Assembly: GCF_963422335.1 (NCBI RefSeq)
Contig: NZ_OY729424.1
Span: forward strand, 3,534,001 to 3,598,000
Source: an uncultured Roseateles sp.
Lineage (GTDB): Bacteria; Pseudomonadota; Gammaproteobacteria; Burkholderiales; Burkholderiaceae_C
Direction of reading: 5' to 3'
DNA length: 64,000 nucleotides
Numbering within the stretch: the first letter of the stretch is position 1; every line of letters begins with the position of its first letter. The translations under genes and the position numbers were made by a program. This document shows positions 44,879-53,205 of this stretch, piece after piece. The notes under the pieces were generated by a model. It was not told where the DNA came from. It saw only the letters and a list, made by a program, of their open reading frames with translations, and made no database searches.

Positions 44879-44926
44879 TTGCCCACAGTATTGTCCACAG
44901 GGGCGGGAGCCTTCCCGCCGTATAGT
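44879..44926 (+). promoter_or_regulatory. dnaB promoter region with two DnaA-box-like motifs and a -10 element
   Basis: TTGCCCACA (44879-44887) and TTGTCCACA (44891-44899) match the DnaA box TTWTNCACA at 7 and 8 of 9 positions, in the same orientation. TATAGT at 44921-44926 lies 7 bp before the dnaB ATG, which would make the mRNA nearly leaderless. No Shine-Dalgarno site is seen. Confidence 0.4.
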
Positions 44927-44933
44927 TCCAGCC

Positions 44934-46361
44934 ATGTCAGCCGTCTTCTCCAAAAGCAATTTCCCCGGCGCCGAGCCGCGTGATGACGAGGTGGCCCGCC
45001 TGCGCGTGCCGCCCCATTCGGTCGAGGCCGAGCAAAGCGTGCTGGGCGGGCTGTTGCTGGACAACTCGGCCTGGGACCGCGCCGGCGACCTGGTCACCGA
45101 ATCCGACTTCTACCGCTACGAGCACCGCACGATCTTTGCCGCCATCGGCGGCCTGATCAATGGCAGCAAGCCGGCTGACGTGGTGACGGTCTACGAGCAG
45201 CTGCAAAGCCTGGGCAAGGCCGACGAGTGCGGCGGCCTGACCTATCTGAATGCCCTGGCGCAAAGCGTGCCCAGCGCGGCCAATCTGCGCCGCTATGCCG
45301 AAATCGTCCGCGAGCGGGCGATTCTGCGCAAGCTGATCTCGGCCAGCGACGAAATCGCCACCAAGGCCTTCAATCCGCAGGGCACTCCGGTCAACACCAT
45401 TCTGGACGAGGCCGAGGCACAGATTTTCCGCATCGGCGAGGAGGGCACCCGCACCAAGCAGGGCTTTCTGAGCATGGACAAGCTGGTCATCGAGCTGCTC
45501 GACCGTGTCAATGAGCTGGCCGAGAACGGTGCCGAGGAAGTGACCGGCGTCAGAACCGGCTTCTACGACCTGGACCGCATGACCGCCGGCCTGCAGCCGG
45601 GCGACCTGATCGTGCTGGCCGCGCGCCCCTCGATGGGCAAGACGGCGTTCGCCATCAATATCGGCGAGAACGTGGCCATCAACGAGGGCCTGCCGGTCGT
45701 CATCTTCTCGATGGAAATGGGCGCCGCCCAGCTGGCCCTGCGTATGGTCGGTTCGATCGGCCGCATCGACCAGAGCCATCTGCGCACCGGCGCGCTGCGT
45801 GACGACGAATGGAGCCGCCTGGCCGAGGCGGTCGACAAGCTCAGCAAATCCAGCATCTTCATCGACGAGAGCCCGGGCCTGTCGCCGTCCGAGGTGCGGG
45901 CCCGTGCGCGCCGCCAGTCGCGCCAATGCGGCAAGCTGGGGCTGATCATCATCGACTACCTGCAGCTGATGAGCGGCAGTGGCGGCAACGAGGAGAACCG
46001 GGCCACCGTGATCGGCGAGATCTCGCGGGGCCTGAAGGCCCTGGCCAAGGAACTGAAGTGCCCGGTGATTGCGCTGTCGCAGCTGAACCGCTCGGTCGAA
46101 ACACGGCCCGACAAGCGGCCGATGATGTCCGACTTGCGCGAATCGGGCGCCATCGAGCAGGACGCGGACATCATCATGTTCATCTACCGCGACGAGTACT
46201 ACACCAAGGACGAGTGCAAGGAACCGGGCGTGGCCGAGATCATCATCGGCAAGCAGCGTAACGGCCCGGTGGGCACGGTCAAGCTGACCTTCCTGCGTCC
46301 GCTGACCAAGTTCGACAACCTGGCGCCTGGCATGGCCAGCGACGGCGGGCCGGACTACTGA
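44934..46361 (+). CDS. dnaB: Replicative DNA helicase DnaB
   Basis: 475 residues from ATG 44934; the longer frame would add 52 residues across the rplI terminator. The N-terminal primase-binding domain begins RVPPHSVEAEQSVLGGLLLD. The RecA-like ATPase shows Walker A ARPSMGKTAFAIN (Lys236), IFSMEMGAAQLALRM, Walker B LGLIIIDYLQLMSG and the DnaB signature LNRSVETRPDKRPMMSDLRE. No intein is present. It unwinds DNA at the replication fork. Confidence 0.97.
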   Translation: MSAVFSKSNFPGAEPRDDEVARLRVPPHSVEAEQSVLGGLLLDNSAWDRAGDLVTESDFYRYEHRTIFAAIGGLINGSKPADVVTVYEQLQSLGKADECGGLTYLNALAQSVPSAANLRRYAEIVRERAILRKLISASDEIATKAFNPQGTPVNTILDEAEAQIFRIGEEGTRTKQGFLSMDKLVIELLDRVNELAENGAEEVTGVRTGFYDLDRMTAGLQPGDLIVLAARPSMGKTAFAINIGENVAINEGLPVVIFSMEMGAAQLALRMVGSIGRIDQSHLRTGALRDDEWSRLAEAVDKLSKSSIFIDESPGLSPSEVRARARRQSRQCGKLGLIIIDYLQLMSGSGGNEENRATVIGEISRGLKALAKELKCPVIALSQLNRSVETRPDKRPMMSDLRESGAIEQDADIIMFIYRDEYYTKDECKEPGVAEIIIGKQRNGPVGTVKLTFLRPLTKFDNLAPGMASDGGPDY

Positions 46362-46406
46362 AACGGGGTCGCCCCGGATTTCCTTCCTGCCCGGAGGGCG
46401 GTGAAA

Positions 46407-46426
46407 TACTGTATATAGTTACAGTA
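46407..46426 (+). promoter_or_regulatory. LexA (SOS) box overlapping the start codon of the radical SAM gene
   Basis: TACTGTATATAGTTACAGTA differs from the E. coli SOS box consensus TACTGTATATATATACAGTA at only two central positions. Its last A is the first base of the ATG at 46426. A possible -10 TATAGT (46414-46419) lies inside the box, so LexA binding would block transcription directly. Confidence 0.85.
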
Positions 46427-47589
46427 TGTCGCCCGACAAAAAACGCTTCATTCCGATTGCCGCCGTGCCCGACGCAGAGGCACGGGCCGACGGCCGCGCC
46501 AGCGTGGCGCTACCGCGCAAGGGCCGCGGCACGGACTGGCAGATCGCGCATCGCTTTCACAGCGACGAGCGCGAAGGCTTCGACGATGGCTGGGGCACGC
46601 TGGACCAGCTGGCTGACGAAGAGCATCTGGCGCCGGCCACGCAAATCATCGAAGAGCAGGCCAAGCGTGTTGTCAACACCAACAGCTCGCCCGACATCTT
46701 CTTCGAGCTCTCGCTGAACCCCTACCGCGGCTGCGAACACGGCTGCATCTATTGCTTTGCCCGGCCCACGCACAGCTATCTGAACCTGTCGCCGGGGCTG
46801 GACTTCGAGACCCGCATTGTCGCCAAGGTGAATGCCGCCGAGCGCCTGCGCAGCACGCTGGCCGGCAGGGGCTACCAGCCGCACCCGATCTGCATAGGCG
46901 CGTCCACCGACGCCTACCAGCCCGCGGAGCGCAAGCTGGGCATCACACGGGCCGTCATCGAGGTCTTGAGCGAACACCACCACCCGTTCTCGGTGATCAG
47001 CAAGTCGTCCGGCATCGAGCGTGACCTGGACCTGATCGTGCCCATGGCCGAGCGCCAGTTGGTGGCCGTCTATCTGTCCATCACCAGCCTGGATGCCAGG
47101 CTCAGCCGCATCATGGAGCCCCGTGCCGCCGCACCGGCGCGCCGGCTGGAGACGATGGAGAAGCTCGCGCGGGCCGGTGTGCCGGTGGGCATCAGCGTCT
47201 CGCCGCTGATTCCCTTCATCAACGAGCCGGAGCTGGAGCGTGTGCTGGAGGCCGGCGCCAATGCCGGTGCGCGCACGGCCTTCAGCATTCCGGTGCGCCT
47301 GCCCTGGGAGGTAAACCCGCTGTTCCAGCAGTGGCTGGAGCAGCATTTCCCGGACCGCGCGGCGCGGGTGATGGCGCGCATACGCGATATGCGGGGCGGC
47401 AAGGACAACGACCCGAACTTCGGCACGCGGATGAAGGGCTCGGGCCTGTGGGCCGAGCTGATGCAGCAGCGCATGCACAAGGCCTGCGCACGGCTGGGGC
47501 TGAATCGCCACCGCTTCACGATGGACCTGAGCCAGTTCAAGGTGCCCGAGGCACCTCGGCCGGGCGGTGCTCAGGCCGAGCTTTTCTAG
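46426..47589 (+). CDS. PA0069-family radical SAM protein (SplB-like), probably SOS-regulated
   Basis: 387 residues. The 4Fe-4S motif is CEHGCIYC (Cys103, 107, 110) in LNPYRGCEHGCIYCFARPTH, with CIGASTDAYQPAERKLGITR and ISVSPLIPFINEPELERVLE in the barrel. These proteins are grouped with spore photoproduct lyase-like enzymes; the reaction is unknown. The near-consensus LexA box over its start and the close dnaB gene suggest a DNA-damage role. No Shine-Dalgarno site is near the ATG and a -10 element lies 6 bp upstream, so translation may be leaderless. It converges on the PAP2 gene. Confidence 0.88.
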   Translation: MSPDKKRFIPIAAVPDAEARADGRASVALPRKGRGTDWQIAHRFHSDEREGFDDGWGTLDQLADEEHLAPATQIIEEQAKRVVNTNSSPDIFFELSLNPYRGCEHGCIYCFARPTHSYLNLSPGLDFETRIVAKVNAAERLRSTLAGRGYQPHPICIGASTDAYQPAERKLGITRAVIEVLSEHHHPFSVISKSSGIERDLDLIVPMAERQLVAVYLSITSLDARLSRIMEPRAAAPARRLETMEKLARAGVPVGISVSPLIPFINEPELERVLEAGANAGARTAFSIPVRLPWEVNPLFQQWLEQHFPDRAARVMARIRDMRGGKDNDPNFGTRMKGSGLWAELMQQRMHKACARLGLNRHRFTMDLSQFKVPEAPRPGGAQAELF

Positions 47590-47610
47590 AACAGCCAACA
47601 GCTACAAACG

Positions 47611-47657
47611 GTTGGGGTCGGAGCTGCCGTGGGTACCCGTCAGGTCCAACCCGCAAT
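47611..47657. repeat. REP-like inverted repeat, copy B (convergent intergenic space)
   Basis: Arms GTTGGGGTCGGA (47611-47622) and TCCAACCCGCAAT (47645-47657) pair with one bulge and one mismatch, with GGGTACCC in the middle. The termini match copy A at 37395. It fills the 70-bp gap between the stops of the radical SAM and PAP2 genes. Confidence 0.6.
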
Positions 47658-47659
47658 GA

Positions 47660-48352
47660 CTAGATTCCTCGGCCAGCCCACCAGCGCCGTGAGGTGTGGA
47701 ACAGCAGCAGGGTGCTGGTCCAGCAGATCCAGGCCGTCCACATCGTATGGCTGGGGTAGTGGGCGCCGCGTGCCATCTGGGCCAGGCCGAACACCGCGCC
47801 CAGGCTGCAGGCGGCGATCAGGAAGGCGCGGGCCAGCCGGCCGTGCTGCTCGCGCAGCGCGAAATAGCCGCCGATGAAGGCAAAGGCGGCCGAGGCATGG
47901 CCGGACGGGAAGCAGCGGCCCGGGCCGCCGTCGGCCACGCCCCAGCGCCAGTGGCTCACATACTGGGCAATGCCGCCGAACTCCTGCAGGTCCCAGGGGC
48001 AGCTGCTGAGGCTCAGGCGCTTGAGCACCGGGATCAGGATCAGGCAGAAGATCGTGCTCAGCAGCCACCACAGGCGCAGGCGGCGCGGCATGGCCTTGGC
48101 GCCGCCCAGACCGGGCAAGGGTTTCCAGACATTGAACACCAGGGCCGCGAACACCGCCCAGCCGAACAGGCGCCCACCCTGATGCAGCAGGCCACTGGTG
48201 AAGCCATGCTCGCGCCAGGCAAAGCCCTCGGCGCTGCCGAAATGGCGGGTCAGCGCCAGATCCCAGCCCAGGCCGTCCCAGGCCAGCAGGGCCAGCAGCA
48301 GCAGGCCGCAAACAATCAGGTCACGCTTGAAGGGCCGTTCAAGCGCGCTCAT
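47660..48352 (-). CDS. PAP2-family phosphatase (membrane lipid phosphatase)
   Basis: 230 residues from the ATG at 48352, which overlaps the eptA stop by 4 bp. Five or six membrane helices. The central PAP2 motif is CFPSGHASAAF. Motif 1 is diverged (LKRLSLSSCPWD), and motif 3 reads ARGAHYPSHTMWT, with His where the usual final Asp stands. Such enzymes remove phosphate from lipid carriers or lipid A. The tight link with eptA resembles the mcr-1/pap2 pair and suggests work on phosphoethanolamine-modified lipid or carrier recycling; this is inference. Confidence 0.85.
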   Translation of the reverse strand: MSALERPFKRDLIVCGLLLLALLAWDGLGWDLALTRHFGSAEGFAWREHGFTSGLLHQGGRLFGWAVFAALVFNVWKPLPGLGGAKAMPRRLRLWWLLSTIFCLILIPVLKRLSLSSCPWDLQEFGGIAQYVSHWRWGVADGGPGRCFPSGHASAAFAFIGGYFALREQHGRLARAFLIAACSLGAVFGLAQMARGAHYPSHTMWTAWICWTSTLLLFHTSRRWWAGRGI

Positions 48353-50001
48353 GGTTGGGCCTTGCAACTGGCAAAGAAGTCGCGGTCGCGCTGGTAGATG
48401 CTGGTCTGCACACCCATCAAGCCCAGCACGCTGTGGAACAGATTGTCATGCGACAGCGGCTGGTCGAGCTTGCCGCGCATGCAGCTCTTGGCCACCGCGC
48501 TGCCCGCCTCGGGCAGCCACAGCACCATAGGGATATGGGTCTGCTCGCGGGGCGCGAAGGCATAGGGCATGCCGTGCAGATAGAGGTTGTTCTCGCCCAG
48601 CGACTCGCCGTGGTCGGACATGTACCAGAGCGCCGCGTCGTAGGCCGGCGCCCGCTGCTTGACCCAGGCGATGGCCTGGGCCAGCACATGGTCGGCATAG
48701 GCGATCGAGTTGTCATAGGCATTGATCAGCTGCTGCGGCTCGCACTGCTGCAGCACATTGGTCTTGCACTCGGGCTGGAACGGTTTGCGATCGGCCGGCG
48801 AGCGCTTGTAGTAGGCCGGGCCATGGCTGCCCATCTGGTGCAGCACCAGCACCACGCCCTTGGCGCGGCGCTCGGCGGGCAGGGCGGCCAGGCGCTGATC
48901 GAGGCCTTGCAGCAGGGCGCCATCGAGGCATTCCTCGCCATCGCACAGTCCGGCTGGCAAGGCCGGTGCACCGGGGGCGGGGTCGCTGGCCATGGCGTTC
49001 GGCGTGCGTTCGCAAATGCCCTTGCAGCCCGATTGATTGTCCAGCCACAGCACGGCCAGGCCGGCGCGCTGCAGCACGTCCAGCAGACTTTCCTGGTGCA
49101 GGCCCTTGGCCTTGCCATACTCCTCCCGGCCCAGGTGCGAGAACATGCAGGGCAGGGAGGCCGCCGTGCTGGTGCCGCAGGACGTCACGTCTCGGAAGCT
49201 CAGCACATCGAGCTTGGCCAGCTCCGGATTGGTGGGGCGCGCATAGCCGTTCAGCGAGAAGTTCCTGGCCCGTGCGGTCTCGCCGACCACCAGCAGCAGC
49301 AGCGGCGGTTTGGCCGAGGCCGGGCGTGCCACCAACTTGGCATCGGCGCCTACGACCTGCGGTGGGCCCTTGGGCTTGGCGCTGCTCTTGAAGGCCACCA
49401 TGCCCAGCGCGTAATAGCTGTTCAGCGGATTGATCAGATAGCGCAGCGACTTGTGGTTGCGCATTGTCGCCGCCAGGTCGGCAAAGCTGGCCAGGGCCAG
49501 GGCCACCGCCAGCACCAGGCCCAGCACCACGCCGCCCAGATTGCGCAGCAGCTGCCTGCCAAAGCCCAGCGATTTGACCCGCGCGCGCCACAGGTAGAGC
49601 AGCGGCAGGCCGGCCAGCACGACAAAGCTCACGAGCATGCGCAGACTCAGCAGGTCGCGGGTCTCACGGGCATCGGTCTGCAGCACATTGACGATCATCG
49701 TGTCGTCGATGACCACGCCGTAGGTGCCCATGAAATGCGCGCCGGCGGCGGCGCTGATCAGCAACAGAGCGGCCACCGGCTTGATGACCCGGCGCCAGGC
49801 GGCGACGCTCAGTATCGCCGCCAGCACCCCGGTGATCATGCCGGCAAAGGCCAGCAGGAACAACCCGCCGCGCAGGCTGTTGATTTCCGGCAGGGCCAGC
49901 AGGGCCTTCCACAGCGGCCAGTTGCACAGGGTGCCCAACCAAAGGGCGGTCAACCAGGCCAGGAACAGCGGGGACGTTTGAGTCTGGGAGTGGCTACGCA
50001 T
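48349..50001 (-). CDS. eptA: Phosphoethanolamine--lipid A transferase (EptA/MCR family)
   Basis: 550 residues: five N-terminal membrane helices (about 1-175), then a periplasmic sulfatase-like domain. Metal and catalytic residues are seen in LLVVGETARARNFSLNGYAR (Glu), TSCGTSTAASLPCMFSHLGR (nucleophile Thr) and YMSDHGESLGENNLYLHG. Paired cysteines in the soluble domain fit the family's disulfides. It transfers phosphoethanolamine from phosphatidylethanolamine to lipid A, which lowers polymyxin binding. It lies between a response-regulator/TPR gene and the PAP2 gene. It is a chromosomal family member, not a mobile mcr: nothing mobile is nearby. Confidence 0.93.
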   Translation of the reverse strand: MRSHSQTQTSPLFLAWLTALWLGTLCNWPLWKALLALPEINSLRGGLFLLAFAGMITGVLAAILSVAAWRRVIKPVAALLLISAAAGAHFMGTYGVVIDDTMIVNVLQTDARETRDLLSLRMLVSFVVLAGLPLLYLWRARVKSLGFGRQLLRNLGGVVLGLVLAVALALASFADLAATMRNHKSLRYLINPLNSYYALGMVAFKSSAKPKGPPQVVGADAKLVARPASAKPPLLLLVVGETARARNFSLNGYARPTNPELAKLDVLSFRDVTSCGTSTAASLPCMFSHLGREEYGKAKGLHQESLLDVLQRAGLAVLWLDNQSGCKGICERTPNAMASDPAPGAPALPAGLCDGEECLDGALLQGLDQRLAALPAERRAKGVVLVLHQMGSHGPAYYKRSPADRKPFQPECKTNVLQQCEPQQLINAYDNSIAYADHVLAQAIAWVKQRAPAYDAALWYMSDHGESLGENNLYLHGMPYAFAPREQTHIPMVLWLPEAGSAVAKSCMRGKLDQPLSHDNLFHSVLGLMGVQTSIYQRDRDFFASCKAQP

Positions 50002-50074
50002 GCAAGAGGCTGGGCTGACGGTGCGCTATTGTCACCGAAGCCCATCGCCAGGCTGTGGTGCAAGGCCTATCCGT

Positions 50075-51703
50075 TCAGGCGCGCAACACCATGCCGCCCG
50101 CGCTGCGCCCGCCGCGTTTCTTGCTGACCACGCCGGTGCTGGGCTGGCAGAACCGGCGTTGCAGCTCGTCGGCCTGGGCCAGCAGATCGGCGCCGTTCTC
50201 GATGCGCTCCTGATGGCGCTTGACGACCAGACCGGCCAGCTCGATCAGCTTGGCATTGCGCGTCTCTGTCCCGCGGGTGATCAGCGACTCCACCGCCAGG
50301 CGCGGACGGCCGCGCATCGAGTGGCTCATCGCCTGCTCGGCAAAGGCGGTGATCTCGGACTGGCAGCTGCGGATGATGCTGCCGGCCGGTTCGGTCTTCT
50401 CGGTCACCGACACCAGGATCTCGGTGCTGGACTTGGAGGTGCAAAAGCGCAGGCCCACCTGGCGCATCATGGCCTCCATCTCGTCGAGCTGTATCTCCTG
50501 CTGCGACAGCCGCGTCCACAGCGCCACCAGATTGCTGGCCGCCTCGATGTCGAAGTCTTCCAGGGTCACATCCTTGGCCAGCTCTCGGGCCAGCTCCAGT
50601 GCGTCGCCGAGCTTGCGGTCCAGCAGCAGGCGCATCGCGGCAATGACCTTCTCGAAGCGGCGCAGGCGCAGCGAGTCGCTATCGTTCTCAAGTGCCCGGC
50701 GCACCGTCTCGTGGGCGTAGAGCAGACCCTTGCTGTCCTTGTTGTCGAAGCGCAGCAGGGCGATCAGCACCATCGTCAGCATGTCGAACAGCTTGGACTT
50801 CAGGCCGGCGCTGACGGTGCGCTCCAGCATCTTCAGCGCCTCGTCCTTGTGGCCCATGTAGAAGGCCAGGGTGCCGCAGTGCTGCTGGCGCAGCAGGCAG
50901 CCGGGCGTCAGCTGCGCGGCCAGGCGGTAGGTCTCCAGCGCGCTGCCGATCTCGCCCTGCTCCATCTGCACCCGGCCCATCACGTCGTAGGAGTCGGCGT
51001 GGCCGGGGATGTCGCCGATCAGCGTTTCCAGCGTGCGGCGCGCGGCGACCGTGTCGCCGGCCGCCAGATGGGCGCGGGCCACGCCCAGCCGGGCCCAGGG
51101 CACGGTGCGGGCCTCGACCACCGCGTCATAGAGCTTGCGCGCTTCGCCGTGTCGCTCCAGCCGCAGCAGCAGCTCGGCGCCGATGCGGGCGGCATAGAGC
51201 CAGTACTGGTCACGGGCCTCGAAGCGCTGCACGCACAGGCCGGCGGCCAGCTCGAAGTCCTGCTTCTCCAGCGCTTCGAAAATGCCCTTCAGCACCTTCT
51301 TGCGATGGCGGGCCTGACTCAGGCGGTCGGCCAGCGAGGTGGCGGAATAGGGTTTGAGCAGATAGCCGTCGAGTGCGGCCTCGGCCGCCTCGGCCACCTT
51401 GGCGTAGGAGGCCTCGCCGGTGACCATCACGAACACGGTGGAGTAGGGCAGCAGCTGCTCGCGGCGCAACTCGTCCAGCAGGTCCTGGCCCGACATCTCG
51501 ACGCCGTCGAAGTGGTAGTCGCACAGCACGATCTCGAACTGCTTGTGCTCCAGTATCAGCCGCGCCTCGGTGACCTTGCCGACCTGCTTGACCAGGCCCA
51601 CACCCAGATCCCTCAGCTGGGCCGACATCACGCTGCGCGAGGTCGGGTTGCTGTCTATCACCAGCGCGCTGGCGGTGGCGATCTCGGTGTCCAGCATCAG
51701 CAT
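50075..51703 (-). CDS. Response regulator receiver domain fused to TPR-like repeats
   Basis: 542 residues; AAGGGG precedes the ATG at 51703. The receiver domain (about 1-130) has the acidic Asp17 (ALVIDSNP), phosphoacceptor Asp62 (IVLCDYHFDG), Thr95 (VMVTGE) and Lys117 (YLLKPYS). The rest, about 150-500, is helical TPR-like sequence (ARLGVARAHLAAGDTVAARR, SYDVMGRVQMEQGEIGSALE). There is no DNA-binding or enzymatic output domain, so it likely signals by protein contact. No histidine kinase gene is adjacent. The start of eptA lies 73 bp downstream. Function unknown. Confidence 0.85.
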   Translation of the reverse strand: MLMLDTEIATASALVIDSNPTSRSVMSAQLRDLGVGLVKQVGKVTEARLILEHKQFEIVLCDYHFDGVEMSGQDLLDELRREQLLPYSTVFVMVTGEASYAKVAEAAEAALDGYLLKPYSATSLADRLSQARHRKKVLKGIFEALEKQDFELAAGLCVQRFEARDQYWLYAARIGAELLLRLERHGEARKLYDAVVEARTVPWARLGVARAHLAAGDTVAARRTLETLIGDIPGHADSYDVMGRVQMEQGEIGSALETYRLAAQLTPGCLLRQQHCGTLAFYMGHKDEALKMLERTVSAGLKSKLFDMLTMVLIALLRFDNKDSKGLLYAHETVRRALENDSDSLRLRRFEKVIAAMRLLLDRKLGDALELARELAKDVTLEDFDIEAASNLVALWTRLSQQEIQLDEMEAMMRQVGLRFCTSKSSTEILVSVTEKTEPAGSIIRSCQSEITAFAEQAMSHSMRGRPRLAVESLITRGTETRNAKLIELAGLVVKRHQERIENGADLLAQADELQRRFCQPSTGVVSKKRGGRSAGGMVLRA

Positions 51704-51859
51704 GGACTACCCCTTGAGTCATGGCACGGCCGACGCAGAGGCTCTGTGTTGGCCGTCAATGGCAGGGGCAGGGTCAAAGTGTGGGCGGCGAGCTGAAAGG
51801 AATGCAGGTTTTATCGGCTTTTGCACAGGCGGCTTGAACTGGGAGTTCTACCAGGGCCC

Positions 51860-51898
51860 AAAAGCAAGGGGCCTGATGAATGTCATCAGGCCCCTTGC
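51860..51898 (-). terminator. Rho-independent terminator of the dnaJ operon
   Basis: A 16-bp perfect stem, GCAAGGGGCCTGATGA (51864-51879) with TCATCAGGCCCCTTGC (51883-51898), loop ATG. On the minus strand it is followed by TTTT, so it ends the grpE-dnaK-dnaJ unit. Confidence 0.88.
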
Positions 51899-51922
51899 AA
51901 TCACTTTCCCACTTTCTGATCA

Positions 51923-51940
51923 GTTGGGGCCAAGCCCCAC
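51923..51940. repeat. Short hairpin resembling the REP-like ends
   Basis: TTGGGGC/GCCCCA hairpin directly after the dnaJ stop. Its left flank TCAGTTGGGG is shared with repeat copy A, but the right end is not conserved, so it may be a decayed relative or chance. Confidence 0.3.
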
Positions 51941-51942
51941 AG

Positions 51943-53097
<1,155 letters not shown>

Positions 53098-53205
53098 GGG
53101 CTTGTCCGGCTCGTCAAATGAGAACGCCGCGAGGAGGGTTGAACGCCAGGTTCAGCACACTCTCACGCGGCGAAAGGTCACCGGGCTGCCCCGGTGCCCT
53201 GATGC

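Noticed and set aside
48349..50001. Mobile colistin-resistance gene (mcr)
   Set aside because: The protein is of the EptA/MCR superfamily, but there is no insertion sequence, plasmid gene or compositional break; it looks like a resident chromosomal eptA.
48355..51796. Long plus-strand frames opposite eptA and the receiver-TPR gene
   Set aside because: The minus-strand genes have ribosome sites, conserved catalytic residues and coupled starts; the plus-strand frames have none.
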